Source of the DNA: Phytophthora hibernalis | Lineage: Eukaryota > Oomycota > Peronosporomycetes > Peronosporales > Peronosporaceae | Assembly: GCA_012656075.1 (NCBI GenBank) | Contig: JAAKBF010000001.1 | Span: forward strand, 868,001 to 932,000 | Length of the DNA: 64,000 bases | Direction of reading: 5' to 3' | Shown: one piece after another, positions 8,791-19,362 of the stretch | Layout: each line of letters starts with the position of its first letter | Numbering within the stretch: position 1 is the first letter of the stretch | The notes under the pieces: generated by a model | The model's database searches: none | Seen by the model: only the letters and a program-made list of their open reading frames with translations | Told to the model about the DNA's origin: nothing | Made by a program: the position numbers and the translations under genes

Positions 8791-10221
8791 ATGGCGACTT
8801 CGCTGGCGACGCTCGAGGCGCGCGTCACAGGATTCGACTACTCAACGTTCCACGCGTACACGACGGTCGTGACGCTCGAGGGTGCGCGCTGGACGCTGGC
8901 CGTGCGCTACAGCAAGTTCCTCGCACTGTACGACCAGCTGCGCGCCGCTGAGCGCTCCTTCAAGTTCGACTTCCCGCCCAAGGGCGGCTTCTTCTTCACG
9001 CCCAAGCCCGAGGAGCGCCAGAAGCGGTTGGACGCGTTTCTGCAGGCCGCGACCGCCTTCTACGTGAGCAAGAAGCGGCCCGAGAAGCTGGCCAAGCTGC
9101 TGCGCGAGTTCCTGCAGGTGGACAAGAGCTTCAAAAAGGCGCAGAAGGCCAAGCAGGACGAGGAACAGACAGCCAGTGACGAGAGCGCCAGTGAAGAGCC
9201 CGTGGAGGAGCCTCAGCCCAAGGAACAGGTGAAGCTGTCGAACAAAGCCCAGGAGGGCAAGAAGGCGCTCGTGAACGCCGCCTTCGGAGCCGCCGTCGTG
9301 TCCGCCATCAAGGACAACGCCATGGACGCCAAGAAGGTGGAGGTCGTGGAGAAGAAGGAGGTCAAGGTGGAACCCAAGGTGGAGAAGAAGGAGGAGACCA
9401 AGGTGGAGAAGATCGTGGAGCCTAAGGTTGAAGAGGTTAAGGTGGAGGCCAAGGTCGTGGAGAAGAAGGAGATCAAGGTTGAACAGCCCAAGATTGAGGT
9501 GAAGGCGGAGGAGAAGGAGGAGGAGGTTAAGGTTAAGGAGACTAAGGCTGAGGAGAGTAAGGTCGAGGAGGTTAAGGTACAGAAGACCAAGGTGGAGGAG
9601 ACCAAGGAGGAGGTTAAGGTTGGGGAGCCTAAGGTCGAGGAGACCAAGGTGGAGACCAAGGTGGAGGCGACCAAAGAGGAGGAGACCAAGGTTGAAGAGA
9701 CTAAGGTCGAAGTGAAGGTTGAGGAGCCTAAGATTGAGGTTGAAGAGGCTAAGGTGGAAGAGGTGAATCCGACTACTACTTCGACGATGACTACTTCGAC
9801 GACTACGGCTACGATTGTGGAAACGAACGTGGAGAGCCAGCCGACGGCGAACAAGACGGTGGTGGGCAAGACAGTAACAATCACGAGCAAGTCGAAGGAA
9901 AAACACACGGTCAAGGTGGAGATGACGGAGAAGAAGGCATCGGTGGTGACGCTCACGTCCGCAGCCAAGCAGATGGCGGAGGCGGCGGAGCAGAAGCCAA
10001 AGAAGAAGAAACGCAGCCACCGCAAGAAATCCATCTCCCAGGCACCGATTTCGTCGACGTCGAGCGACGGCTTCGAATCGCCTGACGGTGTGGACGAGGT
10101 GGGTCGTGTGTCGGAGAGCACCAACCTCTCGGAAGCGCAAAAGAAGGCGCGCAACCAACGCCGCAAGGAGAAGCGAAAGAAAAACCAGAAGAAGGTCCAC
10201 GGCAGGGACCTGAAGGCATAA
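8791..10221 (+). CDS. PX-domain protein 3 with KVE-repeat tail
   Basis: 476 residues. The PX domain (about 8-115) has ARVTGFDYSTFHAYTTVV, VRYSKFLALYDQL, FPPKGGFFFTPKPEERQKRL. A linker contains GKKALVNAAFGAAVVSAIKD, shared with PX protein 2. Residues about 185-325 are a degenerate repeat of K-V-E units (EETKVE, EEVKVE, EPKVE), a highly charged, probably extended or helical rod. A Ser/Thr-rich part and a strongly basic C-terminus (KKARNQRRKEKRKKNQKK) follow. PX binds phosphoinositides; the basic end could contact nucleic acid or membrane (inference). No frame damage. It is the third tandem paralogue and converges with the CAP-Gly gene 400 bp downstream. Confidence 0.85.
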   Translation: MATSLATLEARVTGFDYSTFHAYTTVVTLEGARWTLAVRYSKFLALYDQLRAAERSFKFDFPPKGGFFFTPKPEERQKRLDAFLQAATAFYVSKKRPEKLAKLLREFLQVDKSFKKAQKAKQDEEQTASDESASEEPVEEPQPKEQVKLSNKAQEGKKALVNAAFGAAVVSAIKDNAMDAKKVEVVEKKEVKVEPKVEKKEETKVEKIVEPKVEEVKVEAKVVEKKEIKVEQPKIEVKAEEKEEEVKVKETKAEESKVEEVKVQKTKVEETKEEVKVGEPKVEETKVETKVEATKEEETKVEETKVEVKVEEPKIEVEEAKVEEVNPTTTSTMTTSTTTATIVETNVESQPTANKTVVGKTVTITSKSKEKHTVKVEMTEKKASVVTLTSAAKQMAEAAEQKPKKKKRSHRKKSISQAPISSTSSDGFESPDGVDEVGRVSESTNLSEAQKKARNQRRKEKRKKNQKKVHGRDLKA

Positions 10222-10624
10222 ATGATTAGACATTCATGGGCCTGGCCACCAGTACCAGGCGTGTCTTCCATACGCGCGTGAGTGAGTGAGCATAGCCGAC
10301 AAAAATATCGCGGCCGCAGATCTTTGCGACTGCAAGTAGTTAGGATATCTATCGATGATTGGAGTACCAGAGATGAAGGTGACAATGGAGTGGGGGCACC
10401 AGGTCGCTGCCGTGGGCGCGAGCACAATCACTTGAAGTGTTTGGACGTTTGCTGCCCCCAGATAGATTATACTACGTAGTGTAAGTTGATGGCGTTCAAT
10501 TCTGCAACGAACGAATCTCCTGCGCTGTTCGTCCGTCTCCTGCGTGGAGCGTGCACTGATCACCCTGTGAAGAGAGCCAAGCACTAGCGCACAGCTCGAG
10601 ATCAAGTTTCAATTTGACATGTAT
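10222..10624. other. Convergent 3' spacer
   Basis: 400 bp between the 3' ends of PX gene 3 (+) and the CAP-Gly gene (-). No gene seen; probably both 3' UTRs. Confidence 0.5.
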
Positions 10625-13156
10625 TCAAAAGAACCGGAGCGACATCTCCTTCAGGTCGCGGACTTCGGACTGGAGTTCGAGGCGCTCGTTGCACTGCCAA
10701 GCACAAAACATATCATGGATTAGACGGGTGGGATCAATCGGGCCCCTTTCACTGTGTACACAAGGACGCACCATCGCCAAGACTTCCTTCCGAAGCTCGT
10801 TAATACGTTTGTCGTCGCGGTCTCGGCGAGCTTCGAAGTGCTGGAATTGCTGATATAGTTGGCTGTCCTTGTCAGATTCGAGTCGCGCTAATCGCTGTCG
10901 GAGCTGCGTCAACTCGCGCTCTAGTGTCTGGATCTGGGCGTCTTTAATCTCGAGGATCTTCTCAACTTCACTGACACTTACATTGTCGCGCTGATGATGC
11001 TTTTCCATCTCACGTAGCTCCCTGACAAGTTCACCCTTGGCGGTTAGCTGTCGCTCCAGCCAGATGTTGCCTTCGGTCAGGACCGCCACTTGCGCTCGTA
11101 ACTCCAGCACATTTCCCGCATGCTGCTTGTTGGTAGCTCGTAAAACTGCAACAATGTTCTCGTGGCTTGAGCGCATGGCACTGATCTCTCTTTCGAGTTC
11201 TGCGATGCGTGATGACCTCGAAGCGGCATTTGCAGTGCTGTTGGAGGTCGAAGATTTCGGCGGTGAGGTTGACGAAGCTGAGAAGGAGCTATAGCTCGAC
11301 CGGCGCTCGATTGGAGAACGCCCTACGTTCATCCGACGAAAGAACAGAGGCCTCTCTCCAGATCCGTCCTCATCCAGCTTCTTGTCCGGAGAAATCGATT
11401 CCACCGCGGTGAGTTCTTGGCGATTTCGCGGGCTTTTGTTTAGTATTATTTCCAACCTTTGTGATTCGGGAGCTGAAGCTGCCAAGACCTCGCTGAAATC
11501 GTCTCGGGGGCACGGTACGATGCTGCCTGTTGGTGAGCCCCGCTCGTCTTCACTACCGTCGTCTACTATGTCAAAGGATAATACTCCGAAGCTGTTTGAG
11601 CGTCTTGACGGTGAGTTTTCAGATGACGACGGCGGGGATCCGTTCAGGCTGGTACTAGGAAATCTGAAGCTGTTCGGGCGCCCTGTCAAACGAAAGGAGC
11701 GGATTCTCTCAGAGGAAATTGTCGAGCTTACATCCTGTTTGACATCGACGTCTTTGGGGCTGTTATGGCCGGAATAATGGAGGTAGGATGTAGTCGACTT
11801 TCCTGCTGATGACGCGGGTATGAATTTCATGCTACTCGTATCGATCGGAGGAACGTGAAAAGCGCTGATACGCCCCAGAGAAGATAGTCTGTAGTCATTT
11901 TCCGCCGATGGACCTTCACTGGTTTTACTTTCGCTAGGAGAGGATGCTGTAGCAACGATGTCCGTGTGCTCAGGATCTACTGAGGCTTGATTGGCCGATG
12001 GTACAACATGGACAATCTCCAGTGAGACGTTGACCTCGACAAGTGGTGCTATGAACATAGCCCCATCGCTGGGAGAAACCTGTGCACCATTCATGATCTG
12101 ACCGTCGCTGTGGTGATGGCTCAATGGTTGTGCTAGAGCACTTCGAATCAAGCTTGTCCTGCCACTATCCGTTGCATGTTGGGTCTGATTGATAGGTGTG
12201 TCGGCGAGTGTTGGCGAAGGTGGGGAGAGCAGTTCTGGAGTAAGTGTCTGCTCTTCGTTTTCAACAATCATTGCAGTGTCGTCTTCTGAAAAGTGTTTCT
12301 TGGCTGGTGAAAACTGGAAGCTGCTGAAGCGATTCGGAGATGTGGTTTCTACCGCTCGGATGGAATCGTCGCTGTTGTCTGCGGATAAAGTTTTAAAACT
12401 ATGTGTTCGTCGAACGGGAGACGACTTGGGTAACAACTGAATGATAGACTGCCTTCTCCTATCGTCGGATGATGCAGCGACAATCTTACTGGTAGGACTT
12501 CCCGGACTTGCAACGATTGGTAAAGTTTGCGAGAAGGATGCAAACCGCCGGAATGGCGATGGTGGCTTCAAACCTGATCTTGCTGTCGGAGACGACGGTG
12601 AACTGGAGGTCGGTGAAGCGACTGGGCTTGCCTCCCTACTCCTCCCCTGGCCCACGGTTTTGAGAGAAATGAAGTCGAGCTGCTTACGAAAGCCCTTGAA
12701 CGTTTTCATCAACGGTGAGGACGAGCCGTCGGTGTTTGTTGGGGAAGGATGGACAATGCCCGTAGCTGCTGCTCCGTACGTATCTCCCTGTTGATCTGTT
12801 GATACGTTGCTGCTACAACTACTGCTTTCGTCGGTGACTGGGGAAGGTGGACCCTTGTGTACATGGACGGATTCCTTGACACAGTAGATCTCCTTCCGGC
12901 GCACGAAGATGCCGTGGTTTGCTGGGCAGTAGAAGTACCGATCTCTCCCACGCATACCGTCGTTGTCACCTTTAGGCTCATCCAGGGCCACGCCATACCA
13001 CTCGCCCGACTCGCTGACGATTTTTCCAACATACCTCACAGTTCCATTGCGTCTTCGAGAGAGCACGACTCGACTGCCTAGTGGGACTTTCATTACAGGT
13101 GACAAGCCTTGCGATGCCGTCAGAGACGCCCGTGGTCTAGGGATGCTGGATGCCAT
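10625..13156 (-). CDS. CAP-Gly coiled-coil protein (CLIP-like, microtubule-associated)
   Basis: 843 residues in one exon. An N-terminal CAP-Gly domain spans about residues 22-90: GSRVVLSRRRNGTVRYVG, GEWYGVALDEPKGDNDG and RYFYCPANHGIFVRRKEI. The family's GKNDG microtubule/EEY-binding loop is present as GDNDG. Residues 100-620 are Ser/Pro-rich and probably disordered. The last 200 residues (ELEREISAMRSSHENIVAV onward, ending in LTQLRQRLARLESDKD) form a coiled coil. This is the layout of CLIP-type plus-end-tracking proteins, which bind tubulin or EB1 tails. ATG at 13156 is the first codon of the domain-bearing frame. No frame damage. Confident in the family, not in the exact orthologue. Confidence 0.85.
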   Translation of the reverse strand: MASSIPRPRASLTASQGLSPVMKVPLGSRVVLSRRRNGTVRYVGKIVSESGEWYGVALDEPKGDNDGMRGRDRYFYCPANHGIFVRRKEIYCVKESVHVHKGPPSPVTDESSSCSSNVSTDQQGDTYGAAATGIVHPSPTNTDGSSSPLMKTFKGFRKQLDFISLKTVGQGRSREASPVASPTSSSPSSPTARSGLKPPSPFRRFASFSQTLPIVASPGSPTSKIVAASSDDRRRQSIIQLLPKSSPVRRTHSFKTLSADNSDDSIRAVETTSPNRFSSFQFSPAKKHFSEDDTAMIVENEEQTLTPELLSPPSPTLADTPINQTQHATDSGRTSLIRSALAQPLSHHHSDGQIMNGAQVSPSDGAMFIAPLVEVNVSLEIVHVVPSANQASVDPEHTDIVATASSPSESKTSEGPSAENDYRLSSLGRISAFHVPPIDTSSMKFIPASSAGKSTTSYLHYSGHNSPKDVDVKQDVSSTISSERIRSFRLTGRPNSFRFPSTSLNGSPPSSSENSPSRRSNSFGVLSFDIVDDGSEDERGSPTGSIVPCPRDDFSEVLAASAPESQRLEIILNKSPRNRQELTAVESISPDKKLDEDGSGERPLFFRRMNVGRSPIERRSSYSSFSASSTSPPKSSTSNSTANAASRSSRIAELEREISAMRSSHENIVAVLRATNKQHAGNVLELRAQVAVLTEGNIWLERQLTAKGELVRELREMEKHHQRDNVSVSEVEKILEIKDAQIQTLERELTQLRQRLARLESDKDSQLYQQFQHFEARRDRDDKRINELRKEVLAMVRPCVHSERGPIDPTRLIHDMFCAWQCNERLELQSEVRDLKEMSLRFF

Positions 13157-15177
13157 GGCTGAGCTAACAACGCAGACAGCAGCAACCCAGCTTGATCGAA
13201 TTCTCAGGCGCTCTAAGTTTTCCGAGACTCGGACGTTCTGTCGAGATATGCGCGGCTATTGTTTTGATGCCTATTTTTTACACTTGTCGTCCTCGAGGAA
13301 TGTTGGCGCATAAGACAATAAGCACGGGTGCCTCTATTTCTGGTCCACACCATTGCCTATTTCAGGGTGACATGTTTTCATCAGCCAGTACGTTGCTCGA
13401 AGCACTCGCCGATCATGAAGCACTGCTATTATAGCATATTTCTTCTTCGTGTAATAGTTGAGGTATCCTACCCTTGGCCATTTACATTCAGCAACCTCTC
13501 ATTTGGTAGCGAAGTGGAACTTGACATACTGTTGTTCTTGGGCCGCTTGTAACTTGAAACGCCAGGCATAATAGCTCGAACTCGAACTGCAATCATACAT
13601 CGATATCTACAACAGCAGCAGTCAAGCAGCGCTCGCGCTAACTTGGCATTGACATAAGTTGTCACATTGTGAACTTTTTGATTACAATCGCAGACGAAGC
13701 ACCGCTCCCCAATAATGGAGCTCCATTTGGAGCCCTGCATTGCGCGCATACTATTAATACAACCTAGTATGCGGCAAAGGTACATGCACTTGTTTGGTTG
13801 AGCTCAATAAGCAACAGTGTGGAGGCGAGTATGCGGACAATTCGTAATAGTTTTCGTATTTCTCGTGGCAGTGTGAAACAATTTTGGCAAACAAAAACAA
13901 TTTCATTGTGCTCCGTCTCTTTTTTGACATCCATGAAAAATGAGAACGGAAAACTTACAGCACGGGAGCCGGCGAAGAACCCTCGAGTTAACAGAGCTAC
14001 ATGGAGTTTCTTATGATAAAGGAGGCCAAGTATCCGCTGTGCTCTTTTAAGTATTGTGGATACCACACACATTTCATTACAAATTTGCCCAAGGGGGCTT
14101 GTCTTGCACTGTGAAAATGAGCACAACAAGCACCACAGACTTGCAATTATTTGCCGATGATTTGAGTTCAGCCCCTGCCAACTAACTGGACTGGTCGTTG
14201 GCCATCGACGATGAGTGTGTCGTGGAGGTAAAGTTCACCGTGAACAGGCTGTTCAGGTTTTGGTTTCAAGCGCTCAAAAGTGCTTGTGGACCACAAGTTG
14301 TGGTATTATAAGCTTATCGCAGCGATTTTTGGATATTCCAGGCAATGAGCTAGGATGCCAACACTGCAACCGCCATTAAAACGGCGCCAGCAGGATGCTC
14401 AGCGCTGCAATAAGAACAGTCAAAAGCAGCGCAAGAAGTAACTTCATGCACCGCGCGGTAAGCCCCGATACATTTTTAGCAAATGGACACGAAAACTGCT
14501 CGCTGAGCAAAGTCAATCTCATACAAAACGACAGGCGCCGCTGACCCGCGCTTCCCTTTGTTATTCAAGGGGATGCTGATGGGCACCTATATAAAATTAC
14601 TGCAATTCTTCTCTCACTTGCAAGCTGGTCCCAGGTAAAAATGAATGGCAACGCCTCCTCCCAGACCACCCCAGGAGAACTTCAGAAGAACTTGTGTTTG
14701 TACTGGAATACCGAGTTTGGTCGTACAGGTCGTACAGGTAGACATGACGATTTTCTGTAAGCGAATAATAGGATTTCACGCGTGAAATCCCGAATCGAGA
14801 TGCATCTTCTCGTATCACATGCAGGAACAGTGACAGCGATCGATCCTGCGAGCTGTGCAGCTCCAAAGCCCAATCAACATTTGTGCCACACGTCCGCACC
14901 GTGGATTTCGACGGTAAGCGCTCGATTCTTGCACGTCTTTACTGCCCTCCTCTATACTGGCCAGAACCTGGATGAACCCATCAAACGTCAGCATAAATGA
15001 TCGCATCTCAAAACTACCCTAACGGAAATCGCCGATTATCCATTCATACAGGTATCTTCTAATACAACAAGGTCCACTTCCAGCACTGTTTCTGACAGGC
15101 TTCCATTTTATTCAACATTTCCCTGCCACACTTGATTCCATGCAAGAATATCCTCCTTCCCTTCATCCGGCTAGGGG
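13157..15177. other. 2-kb gene-poor region
   Basis: Longest stretch without a supported gene. AT-richer than the flanks; short open frames on both strands have no recognisable domain. It may hold degraded repeats, but no terminal repeats were found. Confidence 0.45.
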
Positions 15178-15193
15178 TTTCATACAATTTCAC
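15178..15193 (+). promoter_or_regulatory. Inr-like element of the bZIP gene
   Basis: TTTCATACAATTTCAC lies 40 bp before the ATG at 15234; approximate match to the oomycete Inr/FPR. It favours the 15234 start. Confidence 0.4.
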
Positions 15194-15233
15194 TGCTTAC
15201 TCAGCCCGCCACTCGCAGATCTCCCAGCCGCTC

Positions 15234-17329
15234 ATGCACTCGCCCGGCCGCTTCCGCGCCGCGTCTCGTTCCGCCCCGCGCCACCTGCAGCGCTGGGACG
15301 CCGCAGACCCAGACGACGAGGACGACTCGTTCCTGTCCGCTAGTGACCTGGTCAAGACGCTGCAGCCCGTGCCGTCGCGCCGCAGCCAGAGCCGTCGCGC
15401 CATGACCGACCGCCGCTGGGCGTCGCCGCGTACGAACCTGCGAAACTTTATAGCGAACCGTTACGGAGATTAAGTTCTAAAATCTTATTTGTGTCACAGC
15501 CATGGATACACAAGCACAGCTGGGCTTCAACGACTGGCCTTTTGATGGGGCACCACCACCCGAAGACTCACGAGGAGCCAATGACCGCTCCAGGATCCCC
15601 AAGAACGCCGTCCTGCGCGGACCCAGAGGCTTCACCGGGGACCAATTGGATCTCGACCCGGACGTCCTGCAGGATGCTGAGGACTATGAGGACAGGACCA
15701 GACCTCTGTACGACGTGGAGCCTCGCCATACCCAGGCACAGCTACAGCGCTACCAGCAGCAGCAGAAACACTACCAGAGAGCTCTGCAGAGAGAGTTCGG
15801 GGACCAGACGCAGATCTACAGACGCGTGAGCAGCCACCCGGAGCACGAGCTGTACGTGCGAGAGACCAGAGGTCGAGAGGCGCTGGACGACCTGCCATTT
15901 GACCCTCCACGACGGATCCCGAGGAGCACCCCACCCCCGGCAGTGGCCACGTCGTCGCCCCTGGTGACGTATGGGTTGCGTCCCAATGGACTCATGAGAG
16001 ACCCCCACAGCAGAGTGATGCAGAATCGACGCTACAATGCGCATTCGCCCCTACACAAAGTCCGGGTTTTGGACCGAGAGTGGACGAGTTCCCATTGGAG
16101 CCTGCCATGCTGGAAATGTACCCAGACGAAATGGATGCACCGCCCACTGCGACCGGATCGATGCTGCGACGACGGGAGTATGCACCGCCTCAACAGCCTC
16201 GGCAACGGATGCATCAGCAGATGCAGAGGAGACCCCAGTCGATTGACCATTTGGACGATGACCTGCTGAACAGCCGACGACCGTTTCACGAAGCGGGTCT
16301 GCCGCGAGATCGGCGGGGCGTTGAGAGTCGTGGTGTGTACGAGGAGTTGATGCCCACGCCCACAAGTGCTGGTGCCGCCCAGAACCACGACTTTGGAAAT
16401 ATCACGCCTAGAGACGATGACTCGGATGCGATAGGTGCGAGAAGTGGCACCTCAGCGAGTCGATCGCGACTAAGTCACCCGATCGATCGTCTACAGAAGT
16501 TCAAGCGAGCACGACTAGACAACCCACCGACACCTGCGTCCGTTTCAGGGACGGACGAGCCTCAGCCAACAGCAAAAGCTGCCAAGGGAAGAGGAAACAG
16601 ACTGCTTCGAATGCTTCAAGTAGTTACATCGAAGGTAAGGACGGCGAATCGCAACCCAAGCGTCGATGCGGGCGCAAGAGCATGAACTACTCCTCGGAGC
16701 AGAAGCGTGAGCGTAACCGCGCGGCCGTGAAGAAGTGCCGCCAGCGGCAGGCGCTGAAATTGGAGTATCTGCAGCATAAGGCGGAGTCACTCGCCGCAGA
16801 GAACCAGGCTCTATCGGAGATGCTGGTGAAGAATACGGAGCTGGACAGGGAACAGCGTACGTCGTTGACGCGCGGCATTCAAATGGACATTCTGCTCAAG
16901 ATCAAAGAGATTTTTACTCAGAGTCTTCCTAAGGACTTTGTGCTTGACGCGGACTCGATCTGGGACTTAAACTCGGTGCTGGCCGTGTCGATGCCGTCGC
17001 GCTGCTACTACGGTATCGAGAGTATCAAGGACTTCTGGCGCACGTCGCTGCGTATGCGGAACAAGGGCAAGATCCGCTCGTTCTGGGCTTGGCTATTCCG
17101 CCTGCCACCAGGCGACCGCTTCTCGGAGTTTGACATCCAGCCCTTCTCGCCAACGTCCAATTTGTACTTTATTTCGTGGACCACCAAGTCGACGCCGCCG
17201 CTTGCTGGATCCATGGTCATCATGTTCGGCAATGGCCACCGCGTGACGCTGCACGTCGAGTGCTTTGGCTGGCTCATTTGGCGCTATTTGCTCACGAACG
17301 AGCCTTTCCCAGAGCCGTCGTTGGAATGA
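15234..17329 (+). CDS. bZIP transcription factor
   Basis: Exon 1 is 15234-15429, then a 70-bp intron (GTACGA, TTCTAAAAT branch, GTGTCACAG), then an exon from 15500. About 675 residues after allowing one missing base in each of two short runs, CCCC at 16048-16051 and GGG at 16586-16588. The long N-terminal half is polar and Gln/Pro-rich. The basic region is RNRAAVKKCRQRQ with the canonical N-x2-A-A-x2-C-R DNA contacts, followed by a leucine zipper (LEYLQHKAESLAAENQALSE). The C-terminal 150 residues form a conserved-looking globular domain (LFRLPPGDRFSEF). A basic cluster (QPKRRCGRKS) before the bZIP is a probable nuclear signal. It is a nuclear DNA-binding dimer; target genes cannot be read from sequence. 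Confidence 0.8.
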
Positions 17330-17607
17330 GCCACCACAACTCGTTGAGTCGTGGACGGGAATTCAACAAGGAGACGGTAGCTTCAGGAAGCTACAAAGCT
17401 TCAAAGCAAGAACATGATTAGGTCGGCAGGAATCGAGGACGATGAGTGTGAAGTAATTTTTAGCTAACAGAACAAGCATTTGAAAAACTTTCATGCTGGA
17501 CTTGAAACGCCCTAGCACCACAGCTGAGTATTTCTAGTGCAGACGCTGCTATCCTTAGGCAATCGACTGTGATTCCTGTACGACTTGAATCGCAACACGA
17601 GGAATGG

Positions 17608-19155
17608 ATGGTCAGTGCTGAGGTTGATAACGAAGGACAGCAGGAAGAGGTCAGCGGAGATGCCGTCACAAAGGTTCGGACAGAGTCCATCGAGGGTGAA
17701 AACTCCGTTCAATGTCAGCCTAATGCTGAGCCAAGAGATTTATCGCCAGCCGCAGACCCAGTTGAATCAGTTGCACCATTGGTACAGGCAAGCGACGAGG
17801 AACTTGCTGCTGAATCGGTTGAGGCTGAACCTGAGGGAAAATCAGCGGAAGAAAAGTCTCCGCTTCGTGAAGCAGTACCACCGATAAACACTGACAACAC
17901 TTCCGTAGCGCAGGAGACTTTGCAAATTAAACTGCCAGGAGAGGGTGAGAGCGAGAAGGTCAAACCGAAAGGTACCGAATCGATTGAAGCCGCGACAAAC
18001 CAAAGTGAGGAGTGTCCGCCTCACTCCGAGTCAACGATTTCTACTTTACCCGTTGATTCAGTCGAACCGACTGAAGCAGACAACGATCAGCAAACCTTTA
18101 GTGAAGCTGCTCACCAAGATGTAAACGCGCCACAGGAGACTACTGATGCTGAGGAGCAAGACGAAACGGAGTTGACACCCCAACAAAGCTCCGAGTCTCT
18201 CGCCAAGCCAACCGGTTTCATGGAGTCATTGACAGCAAACTTTGCTCCTGACACGAAGGCAATGTGGGCTCTAATTTTTGGACCTCGTTATGACGAAGGT
18301 GAAGGCAATGACGATTCACAGGCGGATATCCAAACGTCTGCGAACTCTCCAAAGGATCCTGTCTCATCGAAGAGCTCACTGCAAGCGAAACTAGACCGAG
18401 AGAAAAAGCTGGACGAGCAAATTCAGGCTAGCCAGCGGCGATATCGCGAGCGAGCTCTGCGTAATGCTGCTGTAAACAACATGGTAACCAGACGGGGGTG
18501 TTCTAGACAGCCTAAAACACAACCTCCGACTATGTCTCCCTTTGAACAAGCAGGTCTATCGCTAACTCAAGCTCGCTTTTGTATGGAGAAAGCGCTAGAT
18601 GAAACCTGTAAATGTTTTCGCCGTCTCCACGCTGCAGCACTCGAAGAAGTTGAAGATCCAGTTAACCCTTCTGTACAAGGCGTTTTTGTCACGCAATGGG
18701 AGCTCGAATATCTTCTCCGAGAATTGTTTGACCCTCAAAATGTTGCAGTGTTAAACTCCACTGGCCAAAAAAGAGTTTTGTTCACTCCAGTTAGTTCGTT
18801 TGCTGAAGGAGTATCGATGAACACGCAGTTACAAGCGAGTTGGTTTATACCGTTTGGACAATTGCCGCAATTTCGAAGCTTAGTAATGAAGATCACAAAG
18901 CAACACCTGAATGAGGACAAGCTGGCAATTGTAAACCGCCATCTCCAGAAGCAACTCACATTATTTCCTCTGTCGTCCAAGCTCCAGAGTCTGGTGATAG
19001 ATCTTTCCAATCATCATCTCAAAGAACCGTTCGATGTGCCGATAAGGCAGAAGTTGCGACCACCCGAGGAACTTGCTCACGATCTACTAGGTTGTATTGC
19101 TGTAACTGAAGCGACAATGGTGACGGAAGCTCACGACGATTACAAAACTTTATGA
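17608..19155 (+). CDS. Unrecognised protein, acidic N-terminus
   Basis: About 515 residues from the ATG at 17608, the first ATG in an open frame that begins upstream. Residues 1-200 are acidic and Ser/Thr/Glu-rich, probably disordered. A middle segment reads FMESLTANFAPDTKAMWALI, then a basic helix (LDREKKLDEQIQASQRRYRE). The C-terminal 200 residues look folded, with MSPFEQAGLSLTQARFCMEK and WELEYLLRELFDPQNV. No known family recognised. A strong GTAAGT donor follows the stop by 15 bp, and shifting one base would carry the frame to it, so the true 3' end may lie further downstream. It may even be joined to the next gene. Confidence 0.55.
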   Translation: MVSAEVDNEGQQEEVSGDAVTKVRTESIEGENSVQCQPNAEPRDLSPAADPVESVAPLVQASDEELAAESVEAEPEGKSAEEKSPLREAVPPINTDNTSVAQETLQIKLPGEGESEKVKPKGTESIEAATNQSEECPPHSESTISTLPVDSVEPTEADNDQQTFSEAAHQDVNAPQETTDAEEQDETELTPQQSSESLAKPTGFMESLTANFAPDTKAMWALIFGPRYDEGEGNDDSQADIQTSANSPKDPVSSKSSLQAKLDREKKLDEQIQASQRRYRERALRNAAVNNMVTRRGCSRQPKTQPPTMSPFEQAGLSLTQARFCMEKALDETCKCFRRLHAAALEEVEDPVNPSVQGVFVTQWELEYLLRELFDPQNVAVLNSTGQKRVLFTPVSSFAEGVSMNTQLQASWFIPFGQLPQFRSLVMKITKQHLNEDKLAIVNRHLQKQLTLFPLSSKLQSLVIDLSNHHLKEPFDVPIRQKLRPPEELAHDLLGCIAVTEATMVTEAHDDYKTL

Positions 19156-19362
19156 TCTTCCTGCCGGTAAGTGAGTTGTTGTGTTTGAATCAATTATCAT
19201 GGATCAGAGCTCAGAAAAGTACATGCTGTTGATGACAGGTAGAACTAGTGGCAAAGACTCAGCTTTCAGGTGTGATATGTGCACAACGACTCGTATTTTT
19301 CGCTTCTTGGTTGAAGTAATAGCAGCAGAGCGATTACGACTTCGGACGAAGTCAACGGAGTC

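Noticed and set aside
8842..10427. Long open frames on the reverse strand across PX gene 3 (over 400 codons)
   Set aside because: They are leucine/threonine/serine-rich mirror images of the K-V-E repeat. The forward frame has a PX domain, a good ATG and a sensible end, so the reverse frames are composition artefacts.
16435..16496. Possible 62-bp intron (GTGCGA...CTACAG) in the bZIP gene
   Set aside because: It would fix the frame, but replaces a natural-looking sequence (HPIDRLQKFKRARLDNPPTP) with an odd one. A single missing G at 16586-16588 joins natural sequence on both sides and fits the pattern elsewhere.
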